A stretch of DNA of 64,000 nucleotides from Ambrosia x helenae (Eukaryota; Streptophyta; Magnoliopsida; Asterales; Asteraceae), in the NCBI GenBank assembly GCA_030844895.1, contig CM061223.1, positions 15,077,994-15,141,993 of the forward strand, read 5' to 3'. The notes under the pieces are model-generated. The model saw only the letters and a list, made by a program, of their open reading frames with translations, searched no databases and was not told the DNA's origin. Shown piece by piece: positions 33,546-44,909 of the stretch; position 1 is the stretch's first letter, and every line of letters starts with the position of its first letter. The translations under genes were made by a program, and so were the position numbers.

Positions 33546-36191
33546 TGTGACACCCGGCAAATTCTGGTTAACAACGTTGTCTAGATGAAAGTCTACCTTA
33601 GTGAGTCACGCGTATACTGTACTTAACTGGGTTAGTTAAGTCGTGTTATGGTTCGGGAACTATCGGTTTAGTATAGAAGATCATTGGATGTTGGTCTAGA
33701 GGTTCATTAGATGTCAGTCCTTAACCAAGTGTACAAATGGTGACGATTCGTAGAATCGTCAGGGCATACGGAACATACGAGTATCGAGTCCCGGGAATTT
33801 GGTGAACGAGTGTGAATATGTTTGTTTGCAAGTGTTATGTGTTTACAATCATTATGTGACTTGTCGGTATGTGAAAATGTGTTAACATATGTTAAAACGG
33901 GGTTTAACGCGCAAAATACATCGAACCAACCCCTATAGGCGATTAGGGAGGCTAATCGCCTATAGGGCATGCATTTAGGGGAACATTACATGCGATTGGG
34001 GGCTACTCGCATGTAATGACATGCGATTAGGCCCAATTGCATGTAATGTCATGCGATTAGCATCCCTAATTGCATGTAGCTGCTGCACAATCGCGTGTTA
34101 CGTGCTGGACGACTAAAAACAACTATAAATACAATGTTTAACCTCCTAAACTTCATAATACAAACCCTAGTCGTCCCATAACCCGCCCCAACACACACAC
34201 AACCTCTGGAACGCGATTTTTGATCAAAACACAAGGTTTCAAGCTTGTTTCATCAATCTTTCACAAATCTAAGGTGTGGTTTCCATCCATGCAATCTTAT
34301 TAACGTTTTTATTAAATCCCTAATGGTCCAGACCTGTTCTAAAACGTTTAAGCTTTCTGAAAATCGTTAATAAGTGTTATTAATCGGATTCTAACTATCA
34401 TACATGTGTTATGTGTGTTTATGATTAAAAGCTAGGGTTTTTATGATCTAAAGATGGATGATTTCATGTTATTAGATTAGTGTCAGATTAATAATAAAGG
34501 CATGATGATAGAATCTGATTTATTGTTCATTAGGGTTAAGGTTCTTGCATGATAATGTGATGTTCATGTTGTATGTATTGTTTGAGATGCATGGTTACAT
34601 TCAGGGCTTTTAGATCGAGGCTATACGAAGGATTTTGGTTTACACATGTTTGGTATAATTATTAGATTGATATTTGATGTTTACACACGTTCCGGGTCTG
34701 ATTTGGAGTGTTAAACGCGCGAAAAACCGGAACAGCTGGGTTACAGGCGATTAGCAACCCTAATCGCCTATGTTAGAGGCGATTAGGAAGCCAATCGCCA
34801 GTATGGACTCCCCAATCGCATGAAGTACATGAATTGGGGGCTAATTGCCTCTGTTACATGCAATTGTGATCCTAAATGCTAGTTAAGTCCTGAAATACAT
34901 GTCTTACGACCCTAATCGCCTATAAACTCAAGATTTACATGTCTTGTGACCCTAAATGCCTATATTACATGCGATTAGCCTTCCTAAATGCCTGTTGACC
35001 AACCTAAATGCTAGTTGACTTTTCCTAATCGCGTGTACTGCTGCTGTAAGTGTAAATTAGCATTCCGAGACCCGATTTGATATCTAGAAACATGCTAGGA
35101 ACCCCGTAACATATCTAATAACTTGGTAACATATGTTTGGATGTAATTACATGATACGTGAACTACGTGCTATAAGTTGTTGGACGTTAACGTATGTTAA
35201 GTGTGATTGCATGATTGTTTGTTTGGGAGCGTAAACATAACACGGAGAGTCTCGGGTCACCAATGGGATGTCGAGTCTTGTACATTGGGTCAGTTAAACA
35301 GTCACGGTGTTTTCAAACGAACTTGGTTATGGTCTGGACATCTAGGGACTAACTAACCTGTGGGTTATTAGTCTAAGTACTTGTAACTGTCATATGTTAG
35401 GTCGCCGCTTTACGGGACTAGCATAGCTGCTGAGTTTATTCGTGTTACGGAATAACGCAACTTAAGGTGAGTTTACGGCCCCTCTTTTAACTGGTTTCAC
35501 TTTTCAGGGGAGAAAACATGTGTTAAAACTTATGTTTGGAAACTACTGTCATACTATGGGTTTTCTATGGTTTACTATACGATCTTTGGAAGTCCCGGGG
35601 GGAACCATGAATGTGCGGGTTTGCACAACGGGGAAATGTGAATAGCGCTATTGGGAGTGACCAACCCCGCTCGTCGACTTGGAGGGTCGGCGGGTGCATA
35701 TTGTCTCAAACAGGAACAACAGGTTACTACATCGGGCACGACATTTGGTTTGCGAGTTAGTAATGGTTTTCCAATCGTGATAGTAACAAAACATACGCCT
35801 AGCTAGCGTACTTTGGTTTTCGATTTGTTATAGTATGGACAGGTTGAACTTGGTACTTGGATTACAAAACCTGTAAACTCACCAGCATTTTTGTGCTGAC
35901 GTAAACTTTTACATGTTTTCTCAGGTCGCTAAGGTAGCACAATGGAACTAGGGCGCACGCGTCTGCACGGCGTCTAGTTAGGATTGCATGGTTTTCAAAC
36001 ATTGAACATTTGGTTTACTTTTGGATTATGTTATGAATAAGCTTCCGCTGTGATTGGGGATTTTAAACATTGTTTTTTTTTGAAATTGCATTATGTTTAT
36101 TTAGACTTGTTTATTGTGATCGTTGGTTTGGATCCTGGTTTGTCATACGCCTCGCGGTAAAACTCCGCAAGTGGATTTTGAGGGTGTGACA
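33546..36191 (+). repeat. Element B right LTR (2646 bp)
   Basis: TGTGACACCC to GGGTGTGACA. It is uninterrupted and thus the reference for the C insertion site. Followed by the GAATG duplication. Confidence 0.94.
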
Positions 36192-36196
36192 GAATG

Positions 36197-37933
36197 CATG
36201 CTGTAACAATCATATTACCAACCCATTGGACACTTGTTTGAATGAAAACACCATCCGAGTTGTTTAATTGTGACTCGGTTCTTAGATTCAACCTCTAATG
36301 AACCTTTAAATCCCCAAAATGCCCTTGAAGGCATCATACCCAATCTAGCCACCCGAAGGCGACACTGCTTGGTTTAATTAAATTGTTTTAGACCCATTAC
36401 CAAGCTTCTTACCTTGACCTAACTACAATGTTACCTACTCATTCAAGATTCCCATTCTATATGAACATAATTCAATATCATAGATGCGAGTTAGGTTCGG
36501 GAATCACTTACCTCGTGTCCTCCAAATTCATGCTTGCTTATTTGTTTCATTTTGACCCATTAGCTTCCCATGCTTGAGTCCATCAATCCTATCCTTTCAT
36601 ATCATCATGTTCACATCATTGTTAGCATACATGTTCATATCATTGTTAGCATACATGTTCATTCATAAAACCAACCATATTTAACTCATACATTACATTG
36701 ACTTGCATCATAAAACATAGCTTCCCACTCTTTTGATTCATCATTTAAGCAATTAAACTTAACATCGTATATATCACATAACCAAGCTAATGTGTCTCAC
36801 ACGGAATTCTCAATCTCACAATCTTGCTAGAAACTTACCATGTTATTTCCATTTTAGTTGACTTTCTAGAAAGTCAACTTTCAACTATATAAACTTCCTT
36901 TTTACAAACATATGTCCATATTAACATATTAGGTTGTATGAAATTCACCCCAAACATCATGTTCCTATCTCATTAACATACGAGATCATTCATCATATCA
37001 ATTAACCAACACATGGTGTGCATCATAGTATTTAAGCATAGTGTACACACTACTAATGCATACTTCTTACCACGTCATACAATCAACTAAATCCCCACAC
37101 AAATACTCCCTAATACAATCCTCATGTTAACCTACTATCAATTGTATCTATTATCACATTACTTTCATATTTGTCAAGTCTTGCACACACATTCATACAT
37201 CATACTCATCTAGACATTTCATCAAACACATGGTGTGCGTACAACATTCTAAGCTCAATGTACAATCATTTCATGCTTAGCTTCTTACTTGATGTTATCA
37301 ATTACCATGTTTCTTCCCTACATCAAGCATCATTCATTAAATAGACATCAATATAGCAAAACATCAAATTCATTCAATTTATATATCAACTTAGCCAAGA
37401 ATGCTCATGGGTTACACCCAAAGGTCAACACCCACTTCCAAACTCCATGAAACCTCTTCAATTTACTAAATATCCATAAAATTACATACATACAAGTTTC
37501 AATCATAATTTTCATCTAATCTCCACATGAATTCACACATTGATTATGTATGAACCCTAGTATTTCATCATCAATTAAATTCTATCACTTACCTCATGTT
37601 TGTTAACACTAGATGATTAGGAATCTTCAAACATGCAGGTGTTTTAGCTTCAATCTAGCCATGAAATTCCATGATTTCAGTTTGTTCTTGGTCCTCCTTT
37701 CTTTCCTTAAAAAATGGCGACAACCTCCAAGAGAAATCTGGAAATTTCTCTTCCACCATCAAGTTTTAATAATCTTATTTAGAAGTTACATTTCCAGTCC
37801 CTCAACTTTGATAGCTGATCTATTGTCAATTACTTACTTTATTTTCACTTAACAAGACACATTAACTAGATAAACTAGCCTAGTTAATTATTTCATGCCA
37901 TAATGTGTTAAAATCGCATTTTGGGGCGTTACA
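36197..37933 (-). mobile_element. Element E, right part
   Basis: Continues 16741-17919 after excision of B and one GAATG. On the minus strand it begins TGTAACGCCCCAAAATGCG (right end, 37933). No ORF carries a recognised domain. Next to it are AAAAA and the remainder of LTR D. Confidence 0.65.
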
Positions 37934-38078
37934 AAAAAGCATGGTTTTCATCAATCTTGTTTGTTTGATGTTATCATTTATTATACTTAGTATAAATTTT
38001 GGAATAATCCCAATGATCTTTCGTATAAAATCTAGTATTTCGATTAAAATATCACGTATAAAATACACAGTTATTACA
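37934..38078 (-). repeat. Element D 3' LTR, remaining 145 bp
   Basis: Matches 44606-44748 almost exactly and ends TTATTACA next to the minus-strand polypurine tract. Confidence 0.9.
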
Positions 38079-41000
38079 GTCTCCCATACTTTATAAAATT
38101 TCGTCCCGAAATTCCTTTTGAGTGCAAGTTTTTGTGAAAAAAAAGTGTCGTAAAAGAAACGATAAGTAAGGTTTAGTTGTGGCGAAGTTAAAATAGTTGT
38201 TTAAGACCCAAAAGAAAAGTTTGATAATCCTTTTTTTTATGCTAGACCCGTGGTTAGGAAACGAAAGGTTACAATAAAGTCTGGGAAGATATATAACGGG
38301 TGAGTGTAGGAGCACTGTTGTAGCAGTCTCCCCTACTTTAGAAAGTTTCTAACCGAAATTTCTTAGAGGTACTGCAGCAAGATTCTAAGTAGGCAGGGGG
38401 TGTGAGGGTTCTGAGCTTTGAAGTGTAAGGCCAAAGAGAGATTTCAAGAAGACGAATTGAAGCTTGGATAAACTTTGCTTTAAAAAAAAGATATGATAGT
38501 CGTTGGTCAACGATCCTATTAGAAGAGGTCAAGCGCAACGCTATCAATTTCAATAGCCCAAAAATGTGAAGAACGTAGAAAAACAATGACTAAAGTAGGT
38601 TCTTGGTCAGCCTCCCAGTCCGTTCCCGCAATATTGTTAGTGCTTATATATAGAGTGTACCGCAGCTAACCCACCACACTAGCGATATTTTGGACTCGTA
38701 CTGATTGTCTACCAATAGCCTAAGTAGAATCGTACACCACCTCCAAGTACCTGTAAACCCACAATTACGTTCGCGACCGTAATCATCGATTTACCTTACA
38801 TTAAGGTGTTATGCCTTTCTATGACACTAACTCGAAATAAAATGACGAATATGACTTAAATGTGTCCTAACTCTACGAGTTAGTCATTATATTTGCGAAA
38901 ACGAACACGTTGATATGCGACGACTTGATAATGTAATGATGACGTATGCAGGTAGGAAGCAAGTATAAATGAATCAAGACATGTATGTGAATATAGGCAC
39001 GTATGAATTTAGGTATAGGCTACAACCAAAACTGGTTGTCTGGATGGCTACATCCCAACGAGATGCATTCCTATAATTGTTGTAAGTGTAATCCGCAAAG
39101 TAAATGTTATGCATTTATTGAAATAGAAAAGGGATCGTTTACTTTTTTCCAAGTTTAAAGGAGATTCAACATGGGTATTAGGATGTTTTGAGTTTCAGGT
39201 ATAAGCGAGTGCAAATTTGTGGATAAAATGTTTTTATGGCGATTCATATGCATTAAATGAAAAATTAAGTTTATAGAATATTACAAGTATTATAGAATAA
39301 TTTTCCATATCATGGGAAAATCAAGTCTTGCGCATAATTAAGTCTCAGGTTTCATGGATAAACAAGTTTCGAGTATGTTCAAGTTTGCAAGTAGCACAAA
39401 ATATGAATTGAATTTCAAGTATCAGGTTTCATAGTTTATGAGAAGATGTATATGTATCAAAACGTATCAAGTAATGCATTATAAGTATAATTGTATCTTA
39501 GAAGGTGTAACTAGTATGCATTCAACTGCTAAGTAGGGATAACGATCTCTCCTAGTCGTTGAGTGGATGTATGTATTAAAGTGAAAGTGTATTCGTAAGA
39601 GTATCAAAATGTGAATGTGAATGTATAGGTAGACGTAGTTGTGATTGTATCATACAAAGATAAAGGTTTATGGACACTCAGGATGGAAAGTAATGTTTGA
39701 GTTTATTGTAAAATGAAATAGTCATTCCTTTGACAAGGGTAATTAGGGAGTAACTATGGTTTGTAGGACATGGAGGTGTAGAATGTGTTGGAGAATATTA
39801 ACAATATGTAAGTAAGTGATTGTAGAAATGGAGGACATACATAATTGAGAGGATGACGATAAAGAATATTAGTAACGAGAAATGAAATTTTGGTTGATAA
39901 ATAGTCAAATTTAGTAGAGAATGAGGTATACGGAATAAGTTGAAATTTAAACCTTGGTTGTGGAAAATGAAAATGTTTTTGGTAGATAGTTTAGCTCATT
40001 AAGCTTGCAAATTTGTAGATATGTGGGTATAGACTAGTTGACATGAAATCAAGTTTATGAAAATGATTGGTTTTACCAAAAATAAGAATTTATAATTTAT
40101 AGATATTTGCTTGCGAAAGAGCTTATGATTCTTATTATAACCCATATATGCGAAGATCAAGTTTCATATGTTGCCAAAAATTCTCATTTGTAACCCATAT
40201 ATGAACTATGTAAATAAAAGGACTTCATGTTTCATGAAAGAAAAGTTCATATTCGCAATTTTTTTTAGCATTACGAAATCACACATGACGAAAATAATTG
40301 TGTACTTGTTTCGAACATGATTGTTTTTTTTTTTTAGAAAATACAGGGGAGATTTAGAACTGTAAAAAGAAGATACGAGAGATAATGAAATTGTAAAGTG
40401 TAGGTAAATATTTGTTAAAAATTTTGGGTATGTAATGGAGGGATTCATATAGGTTGAATCAAATATGACATAAATAGAATGATGTAAAATAATAATTGGC
40501 ATTATGCATTTCTGTAAATTAGACGTTAACAAATGTTAGAAAGTATAAAATAGTAATTGGATTATTAATTGATATTAAAAATTAATTTGGTATAACGTAA
40601 AGTAGATAAGAATAGAATATGAATATGATAATATCAGTGAGAACACGTACATACAGTTAAAGTTTTTGATGTATAAATATTTTGGAATATTTATAATAAC
40701 AATAATGATAATTTATAATACTCGAAATATTTATTTGACATTTTATTTGAACACAATGGCATAAATGTGAAAATTTCGGTTTGTTTAGAATGTAACTTTT
40801 TATAGAATTGATGTCAATCGATGTATAAGGTTGGAGAAAACTTTGTAAAGCGCATAATTGAAAATACTTGATATAAAACGCTTTAATATGAAACTAGATA
40901 TATTATAAAATATTTGATTAAATATTTGAAGATATATAAAAATAATAAATATTTTCAGAAATGATGATGCTTATCGATACTTTTGAGGATTTCAAAACTA

Positions 41001-41153
41001 GGATTAAGCAGAAGTGGGAGAGGTTTGAGTAACGCATCTAATAAAATGAACTTGAAGTTGATTGCAGAATGTAAAAGAGATTTACAAGGGTTGGATTGTT
41101 CCAGAACGGAACTACGACTAACCAAAGTGATTCAAATTTACTATTGAGTTTGG

Positions 41154-41230
41154 AAACATGCTTTGGCCTAATAGGTGGAATACTCTCGCCGAGATTTCGG
41201 TTAACGGTATTCACCCTTCCAGTTACTACA
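41154..41230 (-). other. Conserved leader block, element D
   Basis: Minus-strand counterpart of C 20706-20785, beginning CTGGAAGGGTGAATACCG. It immediately follows the hairpin array in transcription order. Confidence 0.65.
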
Positions 41231-41298
41231 TGTCCATTATCAATCGAAAGTTTGAGATTTTGGAGAGATTGAAAAAAAAATCGAAGATTGAAACTAGT

Positions 41299-41869
41299 CG
41301 CCAAGTTGCGGATTTCACTCCTATCTTAGCGGTGTCGTCTCTTGAGTGTGGTTTTTGCACTTATCCAACGAGGTAGGAAAATTAATTCCAACATTTTATT
41401 GGTAAGTTTCCACTAGAATGAGGATTTGTGAAATTTCCACTAAGGTAAGGAAATCACGCCTATCTTGGTGTAATTTCAAAACACAAAAGGTAAAGAGAAT
41501 CACTCTTAGCTTGATGCTAAAGTTGTTACGTTAATGTATAGAAATAAAGCGCTACCAAGGTAAAGGAATTCACTCTTAACTTGGTAGTAGAGCTTCTATA
41601 AGATGAGGGAATATGAAACTAGTCATCAAGATGTGGATATCACTCCTAACTTGATGATGTCGTCTTCGAATTGTGGATTGGTACTAATCAATAGAGTAAA
41701 GGAAGTTAATCCTAACTCTTTGGTAAGGTTTCACTAGAATGAGATGAGTGAATTTGTCATCAAGGTAAGGAAATCACTCCTATCTCGATGGTGAAATTTC
41801 AAAATTTTAAAAGGAATGAAACGGATTGAAAGTTGTCCCCAAAGTAAGGGTTTCACGCCTATTTTAGTG
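41299..41869 (-). repeat. Leader hairpin array, element D
   Basis: At least six hairpins of 33-36 nt: 41299-41331, 41438-41470, 41552-41587, 41623-41657, 41758-41790 and 41837-41869. On the minus strand the stems include CTACCAAG/CTTGGTAG, TCATCAAG/CTTGATGA, CGCTAAG/CTTGGCG (one G-U) and CATCGAG/CTTGATG (one G-U), around a loop core such as TAGGAGTGANATCC. Weaker units lie near 41500 and 41690. Confidence 0.75.
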
Positions 41870-42085
41870 AGTTTCTTTCGTTTGTGAAATACGAGTGTCT
41901 TTGTATTGGAGTACACGTTGCCTTAGGAAAGGCATGCATCTTTAAGGTTTATAGAATTGATATGAGATTGATAAGAAGCAAGTAGGAAAATCAAGTATTT
42001 CAAGCATGTAAAGGAAGTAGTCAAATAAAGGTTCCTAACTATAGACTAAGTCAATCATGGCGATTTTCCTAATTCCCTATAGTTA

Positions 42086-42102
42086 TGGCTCTGATACCAA
42101 TC
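42086..42102 (-). other. Primer-binding site, element D
   Basis: GCTCTGATACCA at 42088-42099 is the reverse complement of the initiator tRNA-Met site and abuts the 5' LTR. Confidence 0.9.
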
Positions 42103-44560
42103 TGTCACACCCTAACCGATGGCGGAAACATCGAGGTGAGATTTGTGATAGATTGTTCAAAGACTTCATAACACTAAATGTGACAATAGATTAAAATAGA
42201 TTTCATTTGTATCTAAGATGCAACAAGTTTACAATTCGTTCACAAGAAAAATACAACATAAACATGAAGTAAAATAAAGATTGTTTCATTTGTTTCTAAG
42301 GCTGAATCCTAAGTGATATTTCTTGTATCATCTCATCAAGCTTTTTCCTGCAACATGTATAAAATATCCGTAAACACATAAAGCATTGGTGAGCATACTA
42401 GTTTTGGCTTACATACATAATATTTAGAATGATTTACTCGAATCTCATACTATAGCATTGCACATACATACCATACAAAGAACATAACTCAAACCCGCGA
42501 GTACCACTGCATATACCTAACATATTCATGTTAGGTCCGTTTCTTTCTTAACAATGACCCATAAAGGGGGCGGGGTGCTACTCCTATAGCGCTATACATG
42601 TTAAGTGGGCTAATAATAGTTAATGAATTATGTTTAAGTATCAAGAATCGTAAGCACGACAAATAGCATATAAGTATGATTAATAGATCGAGCATGATAC
42701 ATGTTGAGCCCCAAAGAATAAAGAATAAAAGGGGGACAAGTATGAACTCACCTTCGCTTATCGAGTGAAATGATAGCGTTGCGGGTGTATACGAGGCGAA
42801 TCCCAAAGACTCAACCTAAAGTTTCAAGTATTCGAATTAAGTGTTTGAGCTTAAAAGAGTCTAAGTTTTCTAGGATTAGGCATTAGGGTTTCTAGACTAA
42901 ATTGGGAAACTTGGGTTTTCGAAATAAGTTTGATTTGAAACTGATTAATTGATTTAAATATATTTTGAGTAATTAATAAATTGCATGAATATAAACTAGT
43001 GTGAAATTTGATATGACATATTTATGTAAGTCCGCTATAACTAAATGTTTAAAGATTTGGAATAATAATTTAGTTATTAATTTCTTTAGAAATTAATTTG
43101 ATGTATTGTATTTTAATTATAAATAAAATGTAAGACATGATAGTATGAATGAATGGTATATAAAATTGAGCTTTTTAGATGTACAATATTCTGGAGTATT
43201 TATAATGATTTTATAAACTCTAAAATATTTATTTAATATTTTTAAATGAATATAAGTGTCGTAAATGTAATAATTCCGATTTAATTCGTATAAAATTTAT
43301 GAAAGTACGATTTTTTTTATAGAAACATGTTGAACTGATGTATAATGCTGAAAGAGAATTTTATAAAGTATTTTCTGTTTTTATTTTAATAAAAACAGAT
43401 TTATTCTCTTTAATAATAAATAACTTGATTAAAATACCAAAATAATATTTAAATGTTATGTTTTCTGGAATAATACTTTTCACAGGCTCTCATATGATAA
43501 AAGAATTTAAATAAAAATTTTGGGCTTTTGAATCACTCAAATTGGATTTATAATGAATTTATTATGAATTAAACAAGAAAAATATATTAAATATATAAGA
43601 TAATATATTTTCTGGAAATAAAAATACAAATAATGATATTTAGAGTAAAAATATTATTGTGTAAAAATTTGGGAATTTTTAGACTCCAAATGGTATTTTA
43701 AATAAATAAAAGAATGATTAAATGAATAATTATATAACTAAAAGAATTAAAACCAAAAATAAAACAAAATGCTTGTGAAGGTGGAGGAGGGTCGAACCCA
43801 GGACCTGTCTGTTTAAAACACACATACTAACCAATTGAGCTGCACATTATACTTGATTAAGAATCTGTTCTGATTATATAAAAAAAGATACTAAAACGAA
43901 CCAGGTTCCCATATTAATAACTAGAACCCTAACCCCAAACCTAAATTTAATTAACGATCTACAAGCCATGGCAAGGAACGATTGTATAAGGCTATTGTAA
44001 AGCATCAAAATTCGAACAAAATCATGTGAAATAATTAAGCTAACCTGGACGAATCGATGTGCAAATGCTCGATGAAAAAAACGCAGACCCAATACCTAAA
44101 TCTGTCAATTGAAGCTCGATTGCTTGATGTTTTAAGGGGCATTTGATGCAGAATGGGTCGAAAATCAGTTGTGAACAAAACCTAGGCTTTAATTTATGTA
44201 AAGGTGTCGTGGTAATAAAAGCCAACGCGTGGGGTTCGTGACTCGAGGTGGGTTTCGATAATTGCAGCATTTAGCAGGCCTAATGACGCGTGGGAAGGAT
44301 TGTGGAACGTGCCCCTCGATCCCCACAAGTGTCTCCCTAGCTGGATTAACAAATGGTGATGGTTTTGATGTTCAATTGCTCGATTTTCGAAGTGGATGAT
44401 GAACCGGGTCGGGTTTTTGACCCGTTTTGCAATCCGGTTGTATCGGTTGGATTCGATATGAGTTTTTTAATAAGTTCCGATCAGGTTTCAAGTTTGTCGG
44501 GTAACGTAATATGTGAATTCGTTTACATTCGGTTACATATTTGTATACGTTAACAAAAAT

Positions 44561-44609
<49 letters not shown>

Positions 44610-44748
44610 CATGGTTTTCATCAATCTTGTATGTTTGATGTTATCATTTATTATACTTAGTATAAATTTTGGAATAATCCCAATGATCTTTCGTATAAAA
44701 TCTAGTATTTCGATTAAAATATCACGTATAAAATACACAGTTATTACA
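42103..44748 (-). repeat. Element D 5' LTR (2646 bp)
   Basis: TGTCACACCC to TTATTACA on the plus strand, followed by GAATT (44749-44753). It carries the tRNA-like segment (43788-43844), palindrome TATAGCGCTATA near 42587, a 43-nt poly(T) run (44563-44605) marking where E entered the other copy, and intron-like signals 42751 to 42348. Confidence 0.93.
42348..42751 (-). other. Intron-like segment inside LTR D
   Basis: Minus strand: donor GCGAAG/GTGAGTTCATAC, acceptor ACATGTTGCAG/GAAAAAG. The branch-like TTGAC of the left LTR is TTTAC here. The other copy is 14921 to 14519. Confidence 0.5.
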
Positions 44749-44753
44749 GAATT

Positions 44754-44909
44754 GGTCCGGCTTTGTTGTTTTGATTTTCTTTCTTGTTGGTTTGAATATG
44801 ATTTGTAATTTTGGGTTATAATTGGCCCAGGTAGCCTCTAGCTTATTGTGTCCGGGTGACTGGTGGTTGTTTTATTTATAAAAGCTTCGTTTAATTGTTA
44901 TAAAAAAAA
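44754..44909 (+). mobile_element. LINE 3' end (second half of the split copy)
   Basis: Resumes the LINE 3' UTR from 14272 with GGTCCGGCTTTGTTG and ends in TTGTTATAAAAAAAA. Continuity across D is supported by the GAATT duplication. Confidence 0.8.

Larger units (their letters stand above)
17920..36191 (+). mobile_element. Element B: Tekay-type chromodomain gypsy retrotransposon
   Basis: Two 2.65-kb LTRs flanked by GAATG duplications (17915-17919 and 36192-36196), a tRNA-Met primer-binding site, a spliced gag-pol frame with protease, RT, RNase H, integrase and a C-terminal chromodomain, and a polypurine region. Domain order and chromodomain place it in the chromovirus Tekay/Del group. The left LTR is interrupted by element C. 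LTRs differ at about 16-18 sites by eye. Two in-frame TAG codons make this copy unlikely to be autonomous. Confidence 0.92.
38079..42102 (-). mobile_element. Internal region of element D (non-coding)
   Basis: Bounded by a minus-strand polypurine tract (38079-38095, GTCTCCCATACTTTATA) and a minus-strand primer-binding site. A second polypurine-like block GTCTCCCCTACTTTAGAAAG lies at 38322-38341. Positions 38750-38830 resemble A 295-370. No gag, protease or pol frame survives; short ORFs show no domain. The leader part (41154-41870) keeps RNA-level features, so element D looks like a non-autonomous derivative. Confidence 0.8.
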
